DNA from: Falsiroseomonas frigidaquae
GTDB taxonomy: Bacteria; Pseudomonadota; Alphaproteobacteria; Acetobacterales; Acetobacteraceae
Direction of reading: 5' to 3'
Assembly (NCBI RefSeq): GCF_012163145.1
Contig: NZ_JAAVTX010000002.1
Span: forward strand, 558,001-622,000
DNA: 64,000 nt
The stretch's first letter is position 1, and every line of letters starts with the position of its first letter. Below are positions 42,595 through 51,000 of the stretch, piece after piece. Under the pieces are notes generated by a model. It saw only the letters and a list, made by a program, of their open reading frames with translations. It had not been told where the DNA came from and made no database searches. Made by a program: the position numbers and the translations under genes.

Positions 42595-42638
42595 GCATTT
42601 TCCGAGTCGCCTTGCGAAGCCGCAAGGCGTGAAAATGC
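42595..42638. terminator. Bidirectional palindromic terminator (copy 1)
   Basis: Outer arms GCATTTTC (42595-42602) and GAAAATGC (42631-42638) flank an inner 9-bp stem CGCCTTGCG/CGCAAGGCG with a 4-nt loop (42617-42620). The T-run and A-run in the outer arms give a U-tract on either strand. It sits between the convergent ends of radC and the large glycosyltransferase gene. It is related in sequence to the palindrome at 56375-56414. Confidence 0.8.
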
Positions 42639-42639
42639 T

Positions 42640-45600
42640 CTACCCCACGCTCCACGACCACCAATGCTGTTCGTAGCGGTTGTCGTTGAAGACCTGGAAG
42701 GGCGGGTCGGACTCCAGCCCCAGCCTCTCGCGCTGCCGCCGCGCCTGGGCCTGCGCCGCGCGCAGCTGGCCGACGCCCCAGATGCGGCGGGGGATGCCGC
42801 TGCCGGGGCGGCGCACATCATCCGGCACTTCCTCGAAGCCACGGATCAGCGCAAGGGCGCGGCGGGTTTCCTGCCAGGCGGCGGCGGCCCAGTCCGGCCG
42901 GTCCTCCCGCCGCATCAGGTGGTCCGACAGCGCGGCGGCCAGGTCGTAATCGGTCGAGAGATGGCCGCAATAGGATTTGCGATAGCCGAAGCAATCCCGC
43001 AGCAGCGCCGCCGCATCCTCCGGCGCGCGCTGGCCGAAGGCGTAGTCCATGCCCGCCGCGCTGCGCCACAGGTACCAGGCGCGCAGATCCTCGATCTCCG
43101 CCCGCGGATGCTGCGTGGTGCGCTCCTCCGGGTAGTTGTTGAAGATGCCGAGCGGCGCGGGAATGTGGATGCTGCGGATATGCGGCATCACCCGGTTCTT
43201 GAACTCGGTATCGCCGGCGGCCCGGAAGCCCTCGTCGTAATAGCCGAAGCGGTCATGGATCGAGCGGCGGTACAGCGCGCCGACCCAGGACAGGTAGCAG
43301 GTCTCGAGATAGACCAGGTCCTGCCGGTAGCCGGTCCGGTCATAGACCATGATGTCGTTGTCGTAGACGCCATGCTTGTCGACATTGGTGACGATGCTGT
43401 CCGCCATGGCCCAGTCGGCGGAGCCATCGGCATCCAGCGCATCGGCCAGCTGGCGCAGCGCATCCGGGTGCAGCCCCTCATCGGCGCCGAGGAAGGCGAG
43501 GTAGGGCGCGCGGGCCAGCTTGATGCCGCGGTTCCAGGCGGCCTGGATCGTCTCCCGCTCCGCCGAGCGGGCGAAGCAGATCGGCAGGCCGGGATGCGCG
43601 GCGGCGAAGGCGGCGAAGGCGGCCTGCTCATCGGCCGGGGAATTGCTGTCCACCAGCACCACCTCCAGCCCGCCCTGTTGCGCGAGCGTCTGTCGCGCCA
43701 GCATCCCCAGCAGCGTCGGCAGCTTGTCGGCGGCATTGTAGAGCGAGGCGATGACGCAGGCGCGCGGCTGGGCCCTGATGCCGCTCCGCGGTTGGGCCGC
43801 CAGGTCGCGCCGGTCGTCCAGCACGGCGAGCGGCAGATCGGGCTTGCTGCGGTTGCGGGCATAGGCGCCGCGCATCAGCTCCAGGCAGCGGGCCGGGCCA
43901 TCCGCCGCGCCATCGAACATCGCCTCCGCCGTCAGGGCCTCCTGCAGGAAATTGTTCTGGCGCAGGGTATGGGCGATGAAGGGCAGGTCGCCGCGCGGGT
44001 CGCCGCCGACCCAGCGCAGCGTCCGCAGCAGGTAGGTGGCCGCGGTCAGCGGGTTGCCGAGGCGGCGTTCCAGCCGCGCCATCTCCCGGAACAGCACCAC
44101 GCGGTCGGCCAGATGGGTGCCGACGGCGGCTGTCAGGCAGCGCAGCTTGGCCTCGATCTCCTCCGCCCTGCGTTCCGGCATGGCGCGCAGCCCGGCCAGC
44201 AGCGGCGGCAGGTGGGACAGGTTGCGGATCTGGCCATAGGCCTTTTCGTCGAAGCCGCCGCGCAGCCGGATGGCGCCATCCACCTGCCCGACCAGCGCAC
44301 CGCGACGGGAATGGCCCGCCGGCGTGGTGGCGATGGCGCGCAGCCGGCCGGCGATATCCAGCATCTCGGACCGCGCCCGGTGCGGCAGCATGCGCCAGGC
44401 GCCGCGAAGGGCGCGCTTCACCGGCAGCACGCGATGCGCCCGCCGCGCCCCGGCGAGCAGCGCCATGCGGCCCTGTTCCAGCCGCGCTTCCGCCGAGTGG
44501 CGCAGGCCCTGCGGCGGGTCCATCAGCGCGGCCGAGAGCTGCGCCACGATCTCGATCGCTGCCTGCTGCGCCCGCACATCGGCGGCGCCCTGGCGCTGGT
44601 GCAGCCGGTCGAGCCCCGACACATCCGGCACCAGCGCCGCCTGGTGCAGCGCCTGCGCCAGCCGGTCCCGATACGCGTCGTAATCGCCCAGCACCTGCGC
44701 CGCCGCCGCCGCCGCGCCACGCGCGCAATCGATGTCGACCACCGCCCAGTCCAGCCCGGGCACGTTGGCGCGCAGCCATTGCGCGACGCCGGCGCGGTCC
44801 GAGACCAGCGTCGGGCAGCCGCGGCAGATCGCCTCCAGCGCCGTCAGGTTGAAGGTGTCGTGGCGGGAGGGCAGCAGCAGCAGGGATCGCCCGCCGAGCA
44901 GCGCCTGCACCGCGTCGCGCCCCATCGGGCCGGTCATCTCCAGCCGCGCCTCCAGGCCACGCCGGCGGGCGGCGGCGCGCAACAGCGCCTCCGAGCCCTG
45001 GCCGAGCCGGTTCGGGCCTTCCGGGCCGATCAGCAGCAGCCGCCGGTAGCTGTCCGGGTCGAGGCCCCAGGCGGCGTCGAGGAACAGGTCCGGGCCTTTC
45101 CACTTCTCTCGCCGCCCGATGAAGGCGAGGTCCGGCGCGCCATCCTTGCGGTCCGCGGCGCGCGGCGCGGGGACGCCGGTGATCACCAGCGGGTCGAGCA
45201 GCGTGACCGGCGCCGGGATGCGGCGCTGCCAGGCGCGGGCGTAGCTTTCGCTGATGGCGTAGCGCCCATCCGCGGCGCGGAACTGCAGGTGTTCGCGCAC
45301 CCGCAACTCGGCCAGGATACGGCCCTCATCCTGCCCGGTCGGCCAGCCGGCGCGGAAGGCGTCGGACAGGGTGCCGTGCAGGGAGACGACGACCCGGTCC
45401 ACCGTGCAGCCTTCCGCCGCGAGCGCGAGCCGGATGAAGGGGCCGAGCTGGGTATAGTCCGGCACGTCCACCACATCGAAATCCACGCGGCCGCAGGCCA
45501 GGGCGACGGAGCGCGCCATGTTGCGGGCGATGCGCCAGACCCACAGGAAATGGTGCAGCGTCTCCGGCACCTCCTGCGGCAGAGCCAGCAGCTGGTCCAC

Positions 45601-45798
45601 CAGCGGGATGGCGCGCGCATTGGCCGGGCGCTGCGCGTCGGCGGCTTCCTCGCGGCGGAAGTAGAACCAGCTATCCTGCGGCCGGTGCAGCATCATCCTG
45701 CGGAACACCGCCTGGCCGCCGCCGACCTGGCCGAACAGGTCGGCATCCAGCACCAGGATCCGGCGGCCTGCCGATCCGGAGGTCTCGGCAGACGACAT
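42640..45798 (-). CDS. Large two-domain glycosyltransferase (GT4 plus GT2)
   Basis: 1052 residues. The N-terminal GT-B part has VGGGQAVFRRMML, a FIGRREKWKGPDLFLDAAWG stretch, and PSRHDTFNLTALEAICRGCP near residue 320. About 270 mainly helical residues follow, then a C-terminal GT-A (GT2) domain with VIASLYNAADKLPTLLGML, VVLVDSNSPAD, and ARAPYLAFLGADEGLHPDAL in place of the DXD region (near residue 800). It is the last gene of the nine-gene leftward heptose operon, 2 nt after hddA, so it probably transfers the activated heptose or a neighbouring sugar. ATG 45798 was chosen for this tight spacing. Confidence 0.87.
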   Translation of the reverse strand: MSSAETSGSAGRRILVLDADLFGQVGGGQAVFRRMMLHRPQDSWFYFRREEAADAQRPANARAIPLVDQLLALPQEVPETLHHFLWVWRIARNMARSVALACGRVDFDVVDVPDYTQLGPFIRLALAAEGCTVDRVVVSLHGTLSDAFRAGWPTGQDEGRILAELRVREHLQFRAADGRYAISESYARAWQRRIPAPVTLLDPLVITGVPAPRAADRKDGAPDLAFIGRREKWKGPDLFLDAAWGLDPDSYRRLLLIGPEGPNRLGQGSEALLRAAARRRGLEARLEMTGPMGRDAVQALLGGRSLLLLPSRHDTFNLTALEAICRGCPTLVSDRAGVAQWLRANVPGLDWAVVDIDCARGAAAAAAQVLGDYDAYRDRLAQALHQAALVPDVSGLDRLHQRQGAADVRAQQAAIEIVAQLSAALMDPPQGLRHSAEARLEQGRMALLAGARRAHRVLPVKRALRGAWRMLPHRARSEMLDIAGRLRAIATTPAGHSRRGALVGQVDGAIRLRGGFDEKAYGQIRNLSHLPPLLAGLRAMPERRAEEIEAKLRCLTAAVGTHLADRVVLFREMARLERRLGNPLTAATYLLRTLRWVGGDPRGDLPFIAHTLRQNNFLQEALTAEAMFDGAADGPARCLELMRGAYARNRSKPDLPLAVLDDRRDLAAQPRSGIRAQPRACVIASLYNAADKLPTLLGMLARQTLAQQGGLEVVLVDSNSPADEQAAFAAFAAAHPGLPICFARSAERETIQAAWNRGIKLARAPYLAFLGADEGLHPDALRQLADALDADGSADWAMADSIVTNVDKHGVYDNDIMVYDRTGYRQDLVYLETCYLSWVGALYRRSIHDRFGYYDEGFRAAGDTEFKNRVMPHIRSIHIPAPLGIFNNYPEERTTQHPRAEIEDLRAWYLWRSAAGMDYAFGQRAPEDAAALLRDCFGYRKSYCGHLSTDYDLAAALSDHLMRREDRPDWAAAAWQETRRALALIRGFEEVPDDVRRPGSGIPRRIWGVGQLRAAQAQARRQRERLGLESDPPFQVFNDNRYEQHWWSWSVG

Positions 45799-45800
45799 GC

Positions 45801-46793
45801 TCAACCCCTGAGGATGGTGGCGCCGAGCGTATCGAGCCCGACGGGAATGAGGGAATGCTCCGCCATGCGCAGCCGGAAGCCGGCCTGCAGATCCGGCGGC
45901 ACCAGCATCAGCAGGAAGCCGCCGGCGCCGGCGCCGCACAGCTTGCCACCCAACGCCCCGGCGGCACGCGCCTTGTCGTAAAGCGCGTCGATCTGCGGCG
46001 AAGACACCTTGGAGGACAGGCGCTTCTTCGTCTCCCACCCCTCATGCAGCATGGCGCCGAATTCGCGCAGCAAGGCGCCTGGCTCTGTACCCTCCAGCAC
46101 CGTCTGCGCCTGGTCCACCAGGGCCAGCAGATGCGTGAGATCCTTGTCCGAGGCACCGGACTTGGTCTTCGCCATCTGCTCGTCCAGCGTGGCGGATGCG
46201 AAGCGCGTCATGCCGGTATAGACCAGGAACAGCGAGGAGGTCAGCGCCGCCTGGCATTCCGCCGTCATCTGGATCGGGCTGATGCGGGTGCGGTTGCCCT
46301 CGAAGTCGAAGCGGTTCAGACCGCCGAAGGCCGCGTGGTGCTGGTCCTGCACGCCGCAATTCTCGCCGAGCAGGCCGCGCTCCACATGCACCGCCTCCCG
46401 CGCCAGATCCATCTTGGTGGCACCGCGGCCCAGCAGCTCGAACAGCAGGTTCACGAAACCCACGGTGAAGGAGGAGGAGGAACCAAGGCCGCTGCGCGCC
46501 GGCAGATCCGCCATGATGGAGATGTCGAGCGGGCTGCCATAGCCGTAGTGGCGGATCGCCTCCCGCACCACCGGATGCTCGATCGCGTCCAGCTCCCGCA
46601 CCTGCTCCATCTTCGAGTAGGAGATGCGGTAGCGGTAATCCAGGATATTGGTCAGCCGCAGCGCCGCGACATAGACATACTGGTCGATCGCCATGCCGAG
46701 CACGGCGCCACGGGCACGCGCGAAATATTCGGGGTAGTCCGTGCCGCCGCCGAAGAAGGACACGCGCAAGGGCGTGCGGGAGACGGTCATCAT
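45801..46793 (-). CDS. hddA: D-glycero-alpha-D-manno-heptose 7-phosphate kinase (HddA)
   Basis: 330 residues, GHMP kinase superfamily. Motif 1 PLRVSFFGGGTDYPEYF near residue 8, ATP-binding motif 2 LPARSGLGSSSSFTVGF near residue 97, motif 3 GGKLCGAGAGGFLLML near residue 296. The GGGTDYPEYF opening is characteristic of HddA, which makes the alpha-anomer of heptose 1,7-bisphosphate for the GDP-heptose route (the beta route uses HldE). The ATG overlaps the upstream reductase-like gene by 4 nt. The other three activities of the route are encoded in the same operon. Confidence 0.92.
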   Translation of the reverse strand: MMTVSRTPLRVSFFGGGTDYPEYFARARGAVLGMAIDQYVYVAALRLTNILDYRYRISYSKMEQVRELDAIEHPVVREAIRHYGYGSPLDISIMADLPARSGLGSSSSFTVGFVNLLFELLGRGATKMDLAREAVHVERGLLGENCGVQDQHHAAFGGLNRFDFEGNRTRISPIQMTAECQAALTSSLFLVYTGMTRFASATLDEQMAKTKSGASDKDLTHLLALVDQAQTVLEGTEPGALLREFGAMLHEGWETKKRLSSKVSSPQIDALYDKARAAGALGGKLCGAGAGGFLLMLVPPDLQAGFRLRMAEHSLIPVGLDTLGATILRG

Positions 46794-47728
46794 CGGTGGG
46801 CGTTTCCTGCTTGGCGACCAGCCAGGATCTGCGAAACGCCCTGCTCCACACTCAGCTTCGGGCGCCAGCCGGTGCGCTCCAGGAAGCGCGTGGAATCCAG
46901 GCTCTTGTAGCCGGCGCCCTGGAAGGAGCCGGGCGGATGCACGATGCGCGCATCCCAGTGCAGCGCGGCCAGGATCGCCTTGGCGCAGTCGCCGATCTCG
47001 ACCGGGGCGTTGGGGGTCACGTTCAGCACGCAGTCGGTGAAGGCGGCGTCGGCGGCGAGGATGGCGTCGATCTGGTCATGCACATGCAGAAGGTCGCGTA
47101 CCGTGTGCGGGTTTCCCCACACCTCGAATTCCATCGCGCCACTGGCCTGGGTGCGGATGGCGCGGTCGATCATCGCGGCCATGAAATGCGCGCGGGTATC
47201 CTCGGTATGCGCATGCGGGCCATAGACGGTGGCGAGCACGCAGTGCAGCCAGCGCATGTCATATTGCTTGCCGAACACCTCGCAGCCCGTCGCGAGCAGT
47301 TCCTTGGCCAGCGCGTAGCCCTGCACGGAGGGGTGCGGCCGACCGATGCCGAATTCCGCCTCCGGCGTCGCATGGTCCGCTTCCGCATAGGTGCAGGAGG
47401 AGCCGAGCGAGACCAGCTTGGCCTGCGGCTGATGCGCCCGCCAGGCATCCAGCACGTTCAGGTGGATGCGCGCATTGTCGCGCAGCAGTTCCCCCTGGAT
47501 GCCGTACTGGATCTGCCCGGTCCGCTGCTTTGTGATCGCGTGAAAGATGCGCCCGGCCTTCGGCGCATCGCGCAGGGCGCGGTCCACGACGGTCGCATCG
47601 GTGAAATCCCCGGCGGCGCGGCCGATGGCGTGCACCGGCCAGCCCTCGGCGGTCCAGCGCTCCACAAGGTTCCGGCCCAGGAAGCCATCGGCGCCGAGGA
47701 TGATGGTCGGGCTATCGGCGTAGGGCAT
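46790..47728 (-). CDS. SDR-family GDP-sugar epimerase/reductase (GDP-fucose synthase-like)
   Basis: 312 residues. Rossmann GADGFLGRNLVERW near the N-terminus, catalytic SLGSSCTYAEAD and GYALAKELL (Tyr and Lys), then TVYGPHAHTEDTRAHFMAAM and VWGNPHTVRDLLHVHD. This layout is that of GDP-L-fucose synthase (Fcl/WcaG) and of the heptose reductases such as DdahC in Campylobacter capsule loci, which finish GDP-6-deoxyheptoses. It would epimerise and/or reduce a GDP-keto-heptose. It overlaps the preceding SDR gene by 17 nt with ATG 47728, and hddA by 4 nt. Confidence 0.87.
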   Translation of the reverse strand: MPYADSPTIILGADGFLGRNLVERWTAEGWPVHAIGRAAGDFTDATVVDRALRDAPKAGRIFHAITKQRTGQIQYGIQGELLRDNARIHLNVLDAWRAHQPQAKLVSLGSSCTYAEADHATPEAEFGIGRPHPSVQGYALAKELLATGCEVFGKQYDMRWLHCVLATVYGPHAHTEDTRAHFMAAMIDRAIRTQASGAMEFEVWGNPHTVRDLLHVHDQIDAILAADAAFTDCVLNVTPNAPVEIGDCAKAILAALHWDARIVHPPGSFQGAGYKSLDSTRFLERTGWRPKLSVEQGVSQILAGRQAGNAHR

Positions 47729-48725
47729 CGCGGTACCAGGCAAGAGTTGCGGCCATGCCGTCATCCAGGCTGCGGAAGGGCGCCAGCCCCGGCAGTAGCT
47801 GGCGCAGCTTCGCCGCCGCGGCGCGGCGTACCTTCACGCCACGGTTCCCGGCGGCGGGCGGCGAGGTCAGCTTGATCGGGCGCTGGCGGCCCGCCGCGCG
47901 CATCGCGCATTCGGCCAGGTCGCGCACCGTGCGGGTTTCGCCGAAGGCCAGGTTCACCGCCTCCGTCACGCCCGTCAGCTTCAGCGATTCGACGAAGGCC
48001 GCGGCGGCATCGCCCGAATAGATGAAGTCGCGTTCCGCATCCGGATCGCCGCGCACCTCGAATTCCGGCGCATCGCCGGCGGCGCGGATGACGAAGGCGG
48101 TGGCGACATGCGCCTCGTCCTCATCCAGCGTGTCATGCGGGCCGTAGGGATTTGTCAGGCGAAAGCTGATGGTGCTGATCCCCATCCGCCGACGCCACAA
48201 TTCGGCGGTAATCTCGCCCCAGCGCTTCGACCAGGCATAGGCGGCCTCGCCATCATGCGGCCAGTCGTTCAGGTCGAGCGCAACGGCATCATCCTGTACC
48301 GCCCAGGATGCGGGATAGACGGCGGAGGAGGAGGCGGCGCGGACTTCGGAAATGCCGCGCGCCATGGCGAAGCGATAGACCTGCTCCGTCATCGAAAGGT
48401 TGGCGGACAGGATTTCCGCCTGCTGCTTGCCAAACTGGGAAGCGAAGTAGCGATAGGAGGCGACATGGATGATCGCCGTGCCCTGCGGCAGCGCCGGCAG
48501 CGAATCCACCGCATCGGCCGCGACGGTCTGCGTGCAGCCCGGCACCGCGGTGCCGGAGGCGTTGACGCCGATCACCACGGGCACAAGGCCCTGCAGCGCA
48601 TCCACCACATTGCGACCGATGAAGCCGCTGGCGCCCCAGACGACCACCGCCGGCGGCATGGCTTCGTGTGGCGGCCGATTCAGACCTTCGCGCCCTGCGG
48701 CGCTACGGTCATCGGACGCACTCAT
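47712..48725 (-). CDS. SDR-family NAD-dependent sugar epimerase/dehydratase
   Basis: 337 residues. The nucleotide-binding motif VVWGASGFIGRNVVDAL starts at about residue 28; catalytic Tyr and Lys lie in AYAWSKRWGE; upstream is a Ser-rich active-site strand (RAASSSAVYPASW); FRLTNPYGPHDT and ERDFIYSGDAAAA mark the sugar-binding part. It acts on an NDP-sugar, presumably the GDP-heptose series made by neighbouring genes; whether it oxidises, epimerises or reduces is not clear. The start overlaps the methyltransferase stop by 4 nt. It belongs to the nine-gene operon. Confidence 0.85.
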   Translation of the reverse strand: MSASDDRSAAGREGLNRPPHEAMPPAVVVWGASGFIGRNVVDALQGLVPVVIGVNASGTAVPGCTQTVAADAVDSLPALPQGTAIIHVASYRYFASQFGKQQAEILSANLSMTEQVYRFAMARGISEVRAASSSAVYPASWAVQDDAVALDLNDWPHDGEAAYAWSKRWGEITAELWRRRMGISTISFRLTNPYGPHDTLDEDEAHVATAFVIRAAGDAPEFEVRGDPDAERDFIYSGDAAAAFVESLKLTGVTEAVNLAFGETRTVRDLAECAMRAAGRQRPIKLTSPPAAGNRGVKVRRAAAAKLRQLLPGLAPFRSLDDGMAATLAWYRDALRR

Positions 48726-49993
48726 GCGTCCGCCTTGCCGTAGGCGCGCACCTTCGGGATCGGCACCACAAGTTCGCCGCCACCCGCCATATAGGCGCGT
48801 TCTTTCACCAGAAATTCATTGATGAAGTTCCAGGCGAGCACGAGATAGGCGTCCGGCCGCGCGCCTTCCTCCGCCTCGATCGGGATGCGCACGCCGGGAA
48901 TGGCGAGGCCGACCTTCATCGGATTCTTCTCGACCGCCTTCTGCACCAGCTCCGGCCCGATGCCGAAGCTGTTCAGCAGCGTGGCGCCCTTGGCCGGCGC
49001 GCCATAGGCCCAGACCGATTTTCCGGCATCCTTGTAGCCCTGCAGCAAGGCGACGAGGCGGGTCCGCAGATCCAGCACATTGCCGGCGAAGGTGCGGTAG
49101 GTCTCGATCTCGCCGAAGCCCTTGCGGGTTTCCTCGGCCTGCATCGCCCGCACGCTATCCTGCACCGGGCGGGTGCCCTTGCGGGCGACATGCGCCTCGA
49201 TGCTGCCGCCATGGATATCCACCAGATCGGCGGAGAACACCTCCAGCCCATGCTGCCCGAGCAGGGCCGAGAGTGACTTCAGCGTGTAGTAGCAGAGATG
49301 CTCGTGATAGACCTGATCGAAGGCGGTGTTCTCCACCATGCCGCCGAGGTAGATCGCCTGCACGACGAAGACGCCGTCGCTATCCAGCAGCGCGGCGATG
49401 CCTTCCACCACGCTGTGCAGTTCCTCCAGGTGGAAGAACACGCCGGCGGCAGTGATGATCTTCGCCGGGCCGAATTCCTTGCGAATGTCGGCGCAGCATT
49501 CCGCGTTGAAGAAGCGGTGCCAGGTCGGCACGCCGGCATCCTGCGCCAGCTTCGCGACATTGCCCGCCGCCTCCACGCCCAGCACGCGGGCGCCGCTGAA
49601 CGCCCATTGCTTCAGCCAAGTGCCGTCATTGCTGCCGATATCGACGACGAGGTCGCCCGCCTTCACGTCATAGGCGGCGGCGATGCGCTGGCTGGTCTCG
49701 AGGAAATGCGCCGGCAGCGTCTTCGTGGTGCCGGAGACGTAGGGATAGTCGGTGAACATCGATTCCTTGGGAATCGTATGGTCGATCTGCACCATGGTGC
49801 AGTCCCGGCAGAAGCCGACGCGCAGCGGGTAGTGCGGCTCCACCCCCGGGGCCAGGTCCGGGCGGACGAGCCGGTTGCAATGCGGCTGGTCGCCGAGGTC
49901 GATCACCAGCTCGACCCGGCGGGACCCGCAGCAGCGGCAGGCCATGTCCAGCATCACGCCGGGGGCGGGAACCACCATGCGGCTGTCAGACAT
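48722..49993 (-). CDS. Zinc-finger SAM-dependent sugar C-methyltransferase-like protein
   Basis: 423 residues with the three-part layout of NDP-sugar C-methyltransferases. The N-terminal putative zinc-binding domain has CRCCGSRRVELVIDLGDQPH and FCRDCTMVQ (four Cys). A SAM-binding core has VVDIGSNDGTWLKQW near residue 120, and VYHEHLCYYTLKSLSALLGQ. The C-terminal domain has VWAYGAPAKGATLLNSFG. Relatives methylate a carbon next to a keto group of a nucleotide-linked sugar. Here the likely substrate is a keto-heptose. It is in the nine-gene operon and overlaps neighbours by 4 and 8 nt. It carries no signal peptide. Confidence 0.9.
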   Translation of the reverse strand: MSDSRMVVPAPGVMLDMACRCCGSRRVELVIDLGDQPHCNRLVRPDLAPGVEPHYPLRVGFCRDCTMVQIDHTIPKESMFTDYPYVSGTTKTLPAHFLETSQRIAAAYDVKAGDLVVDIGSNDGTWLKQWAFSGARVLGVEAAGNVAKLAQDAGVPTWHRFFNAECCADIRKEFGPAKIITAAGVFFHLEELHSVVEGIAALLDSDGVFVVQAIYLGGMVENTAFDQVYHEHLCYYTLKSLSALLGQHGLEVFSADLVDIHGGSIEAHVARKGTRPVQDSVRAMQAEETRKGFGEIETYRTFAGNVLDLRTRLVALLQGYKDAGKSVWAYGAPAKGATLLNSFGIGPELVQKAVEKNPMKVGLAIPGVRIPIEAEEGARPDAYLVLAWNFINEFLVKERAYMAGGGELVVPIPKVRAYGKADA

Positions 49994-50918
49994 TGGCGAA
50001 GCGCCCGTTGCGGATCATGCGGTAGCCCTTGATCAATTCCTGGATACCCTTGTCCAGGCCATGGTCGGGCATCCAGCCGGTGGCTTCCAGCTTGTCGTTG
50101 GAGACGATGTAGTCGCGCTTGTCGGGGTCCTCCCCCACTGGCGCCTCCAGCCAGACGAAGCCGGGCACGTGCTTGGCGATGCGGTCGCAGAGCTGCGCCT
50201 TGGACAGGTTGGCCTCCGACAGGCCCACATTATAGGCCTGCTGGCGCATCGATTCGACGTTGTCGATGCCGTGCAGGAAGGCCTTCACCACGTCGCGGAT
50301 GTGGATGTAGTTGCGCCGGAAATGCGCCTCGAACAGCACCACGGCGCGGTCATTCACCGCGCGCCAGGTGAAGTCGTTCACCAGCAGGTCGAGCCGCATG
50401 CGGGGCGCCATGCCGAACACGGTCGCCAGGCGGAAGGACAGGGAATTCGGATGCGACAGCACCGCCTCCTCCGCATCCACCTTGGTGCGGCCATAGAGCG
50501 AGACGGGGCGCAGCGGAGTCTCCTCCGTGCAGAAGGCATTGCCCTCGCCCACGCCATAGCCGGAATTGGTGGTGGGATAGGCGATCAACTGCTGCTTGCC
50601 GGCGCGCTTCACCAGTTCCACCACCGCATCACGGTTCAGCGAGGTGGCGCCGATCTCGTCCCGCGCGCAGAGCGGCGCGCCGACCAGCGCGGCCAGCGGC
50701 AGCACGATATCCGCCTCCCGCAACAGCGGCTCCACCACCCGCATGTCGCGGCAATCGCCGCGCACCGGAGTGAAGTTCGGATCGGCGCAGGAATGGGCCA
50801 GGAAAGGTTCGCCCGCGGCGAAAGTATCCAATACGGTCACCTGCCAGCCGCGGCCGAGAAGTGCCGGAACCAGCATCGAACCGATGTAGCCGGCGCCGCC
50901 GGTGACGAGCACGCGCAT
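49986..50918 (-). CDS. SDR-family NAD-dependent nucleotide-sugar epimerase/dehydratase
   Basis: 310 residues. TGGAGYIGSMLVPALLGRGW near the N-terminus, active-site strand AYPTTNSGYGVG, and Tyr/Lys in SLYGRTKVDAEE near residue 145. The body resembles UDP-glucose 4-epimerase relatives, with ATVFGMAPRMRLDLLVNDF and NYIHIRDVVKAFLHGI. I chose ATG 50918 because GAGGGAAAG lies about 10 nt upstream; ATG 50939 would add 7 residues. It overlaps the methyltransferase gene by 8 nt. There is an 82-nt gap upstream to the glycosyltransferase gene, the longest gap in the operon, where a second promoter could lie. Confidence 0.88.
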   Translation of the reverse strand: MRVLVTGGAGYIGSMLVPALLGRGWQVTVLDTFAAGEPFLAHSCADPNFTPVRGDCRDMRVVEPLLREADIVLPLAALVGAPLCARDEIGATSLNRDAVVELVKRAGKQQLIAYPTTNSGYGVGEGNAFCTEETPLRPVSLYGRTKVDAEEAVLSHPNSLSFRLATVFGMAPRMRLDLLVNDFTWRAVNDRAVVLFEAHFRRNYIHIRDVVKAFLHGIDNVESMRQQAYNVGLSEANLSKAQLCDRIAKHVPGFVWLEAPVGEDPDKRDYIVSNDKLEATGWMPDHGLDKGIQELIKGYRMIRNGRFANV

Positions 50919-51000
50919 GTAATTCTTTCCCTCGGGCATCGCGGATTCTAGCCGCGTATAGGGTCTGCCGAACCCCTGGGCAACCTGGGGTGGCAGGCGA

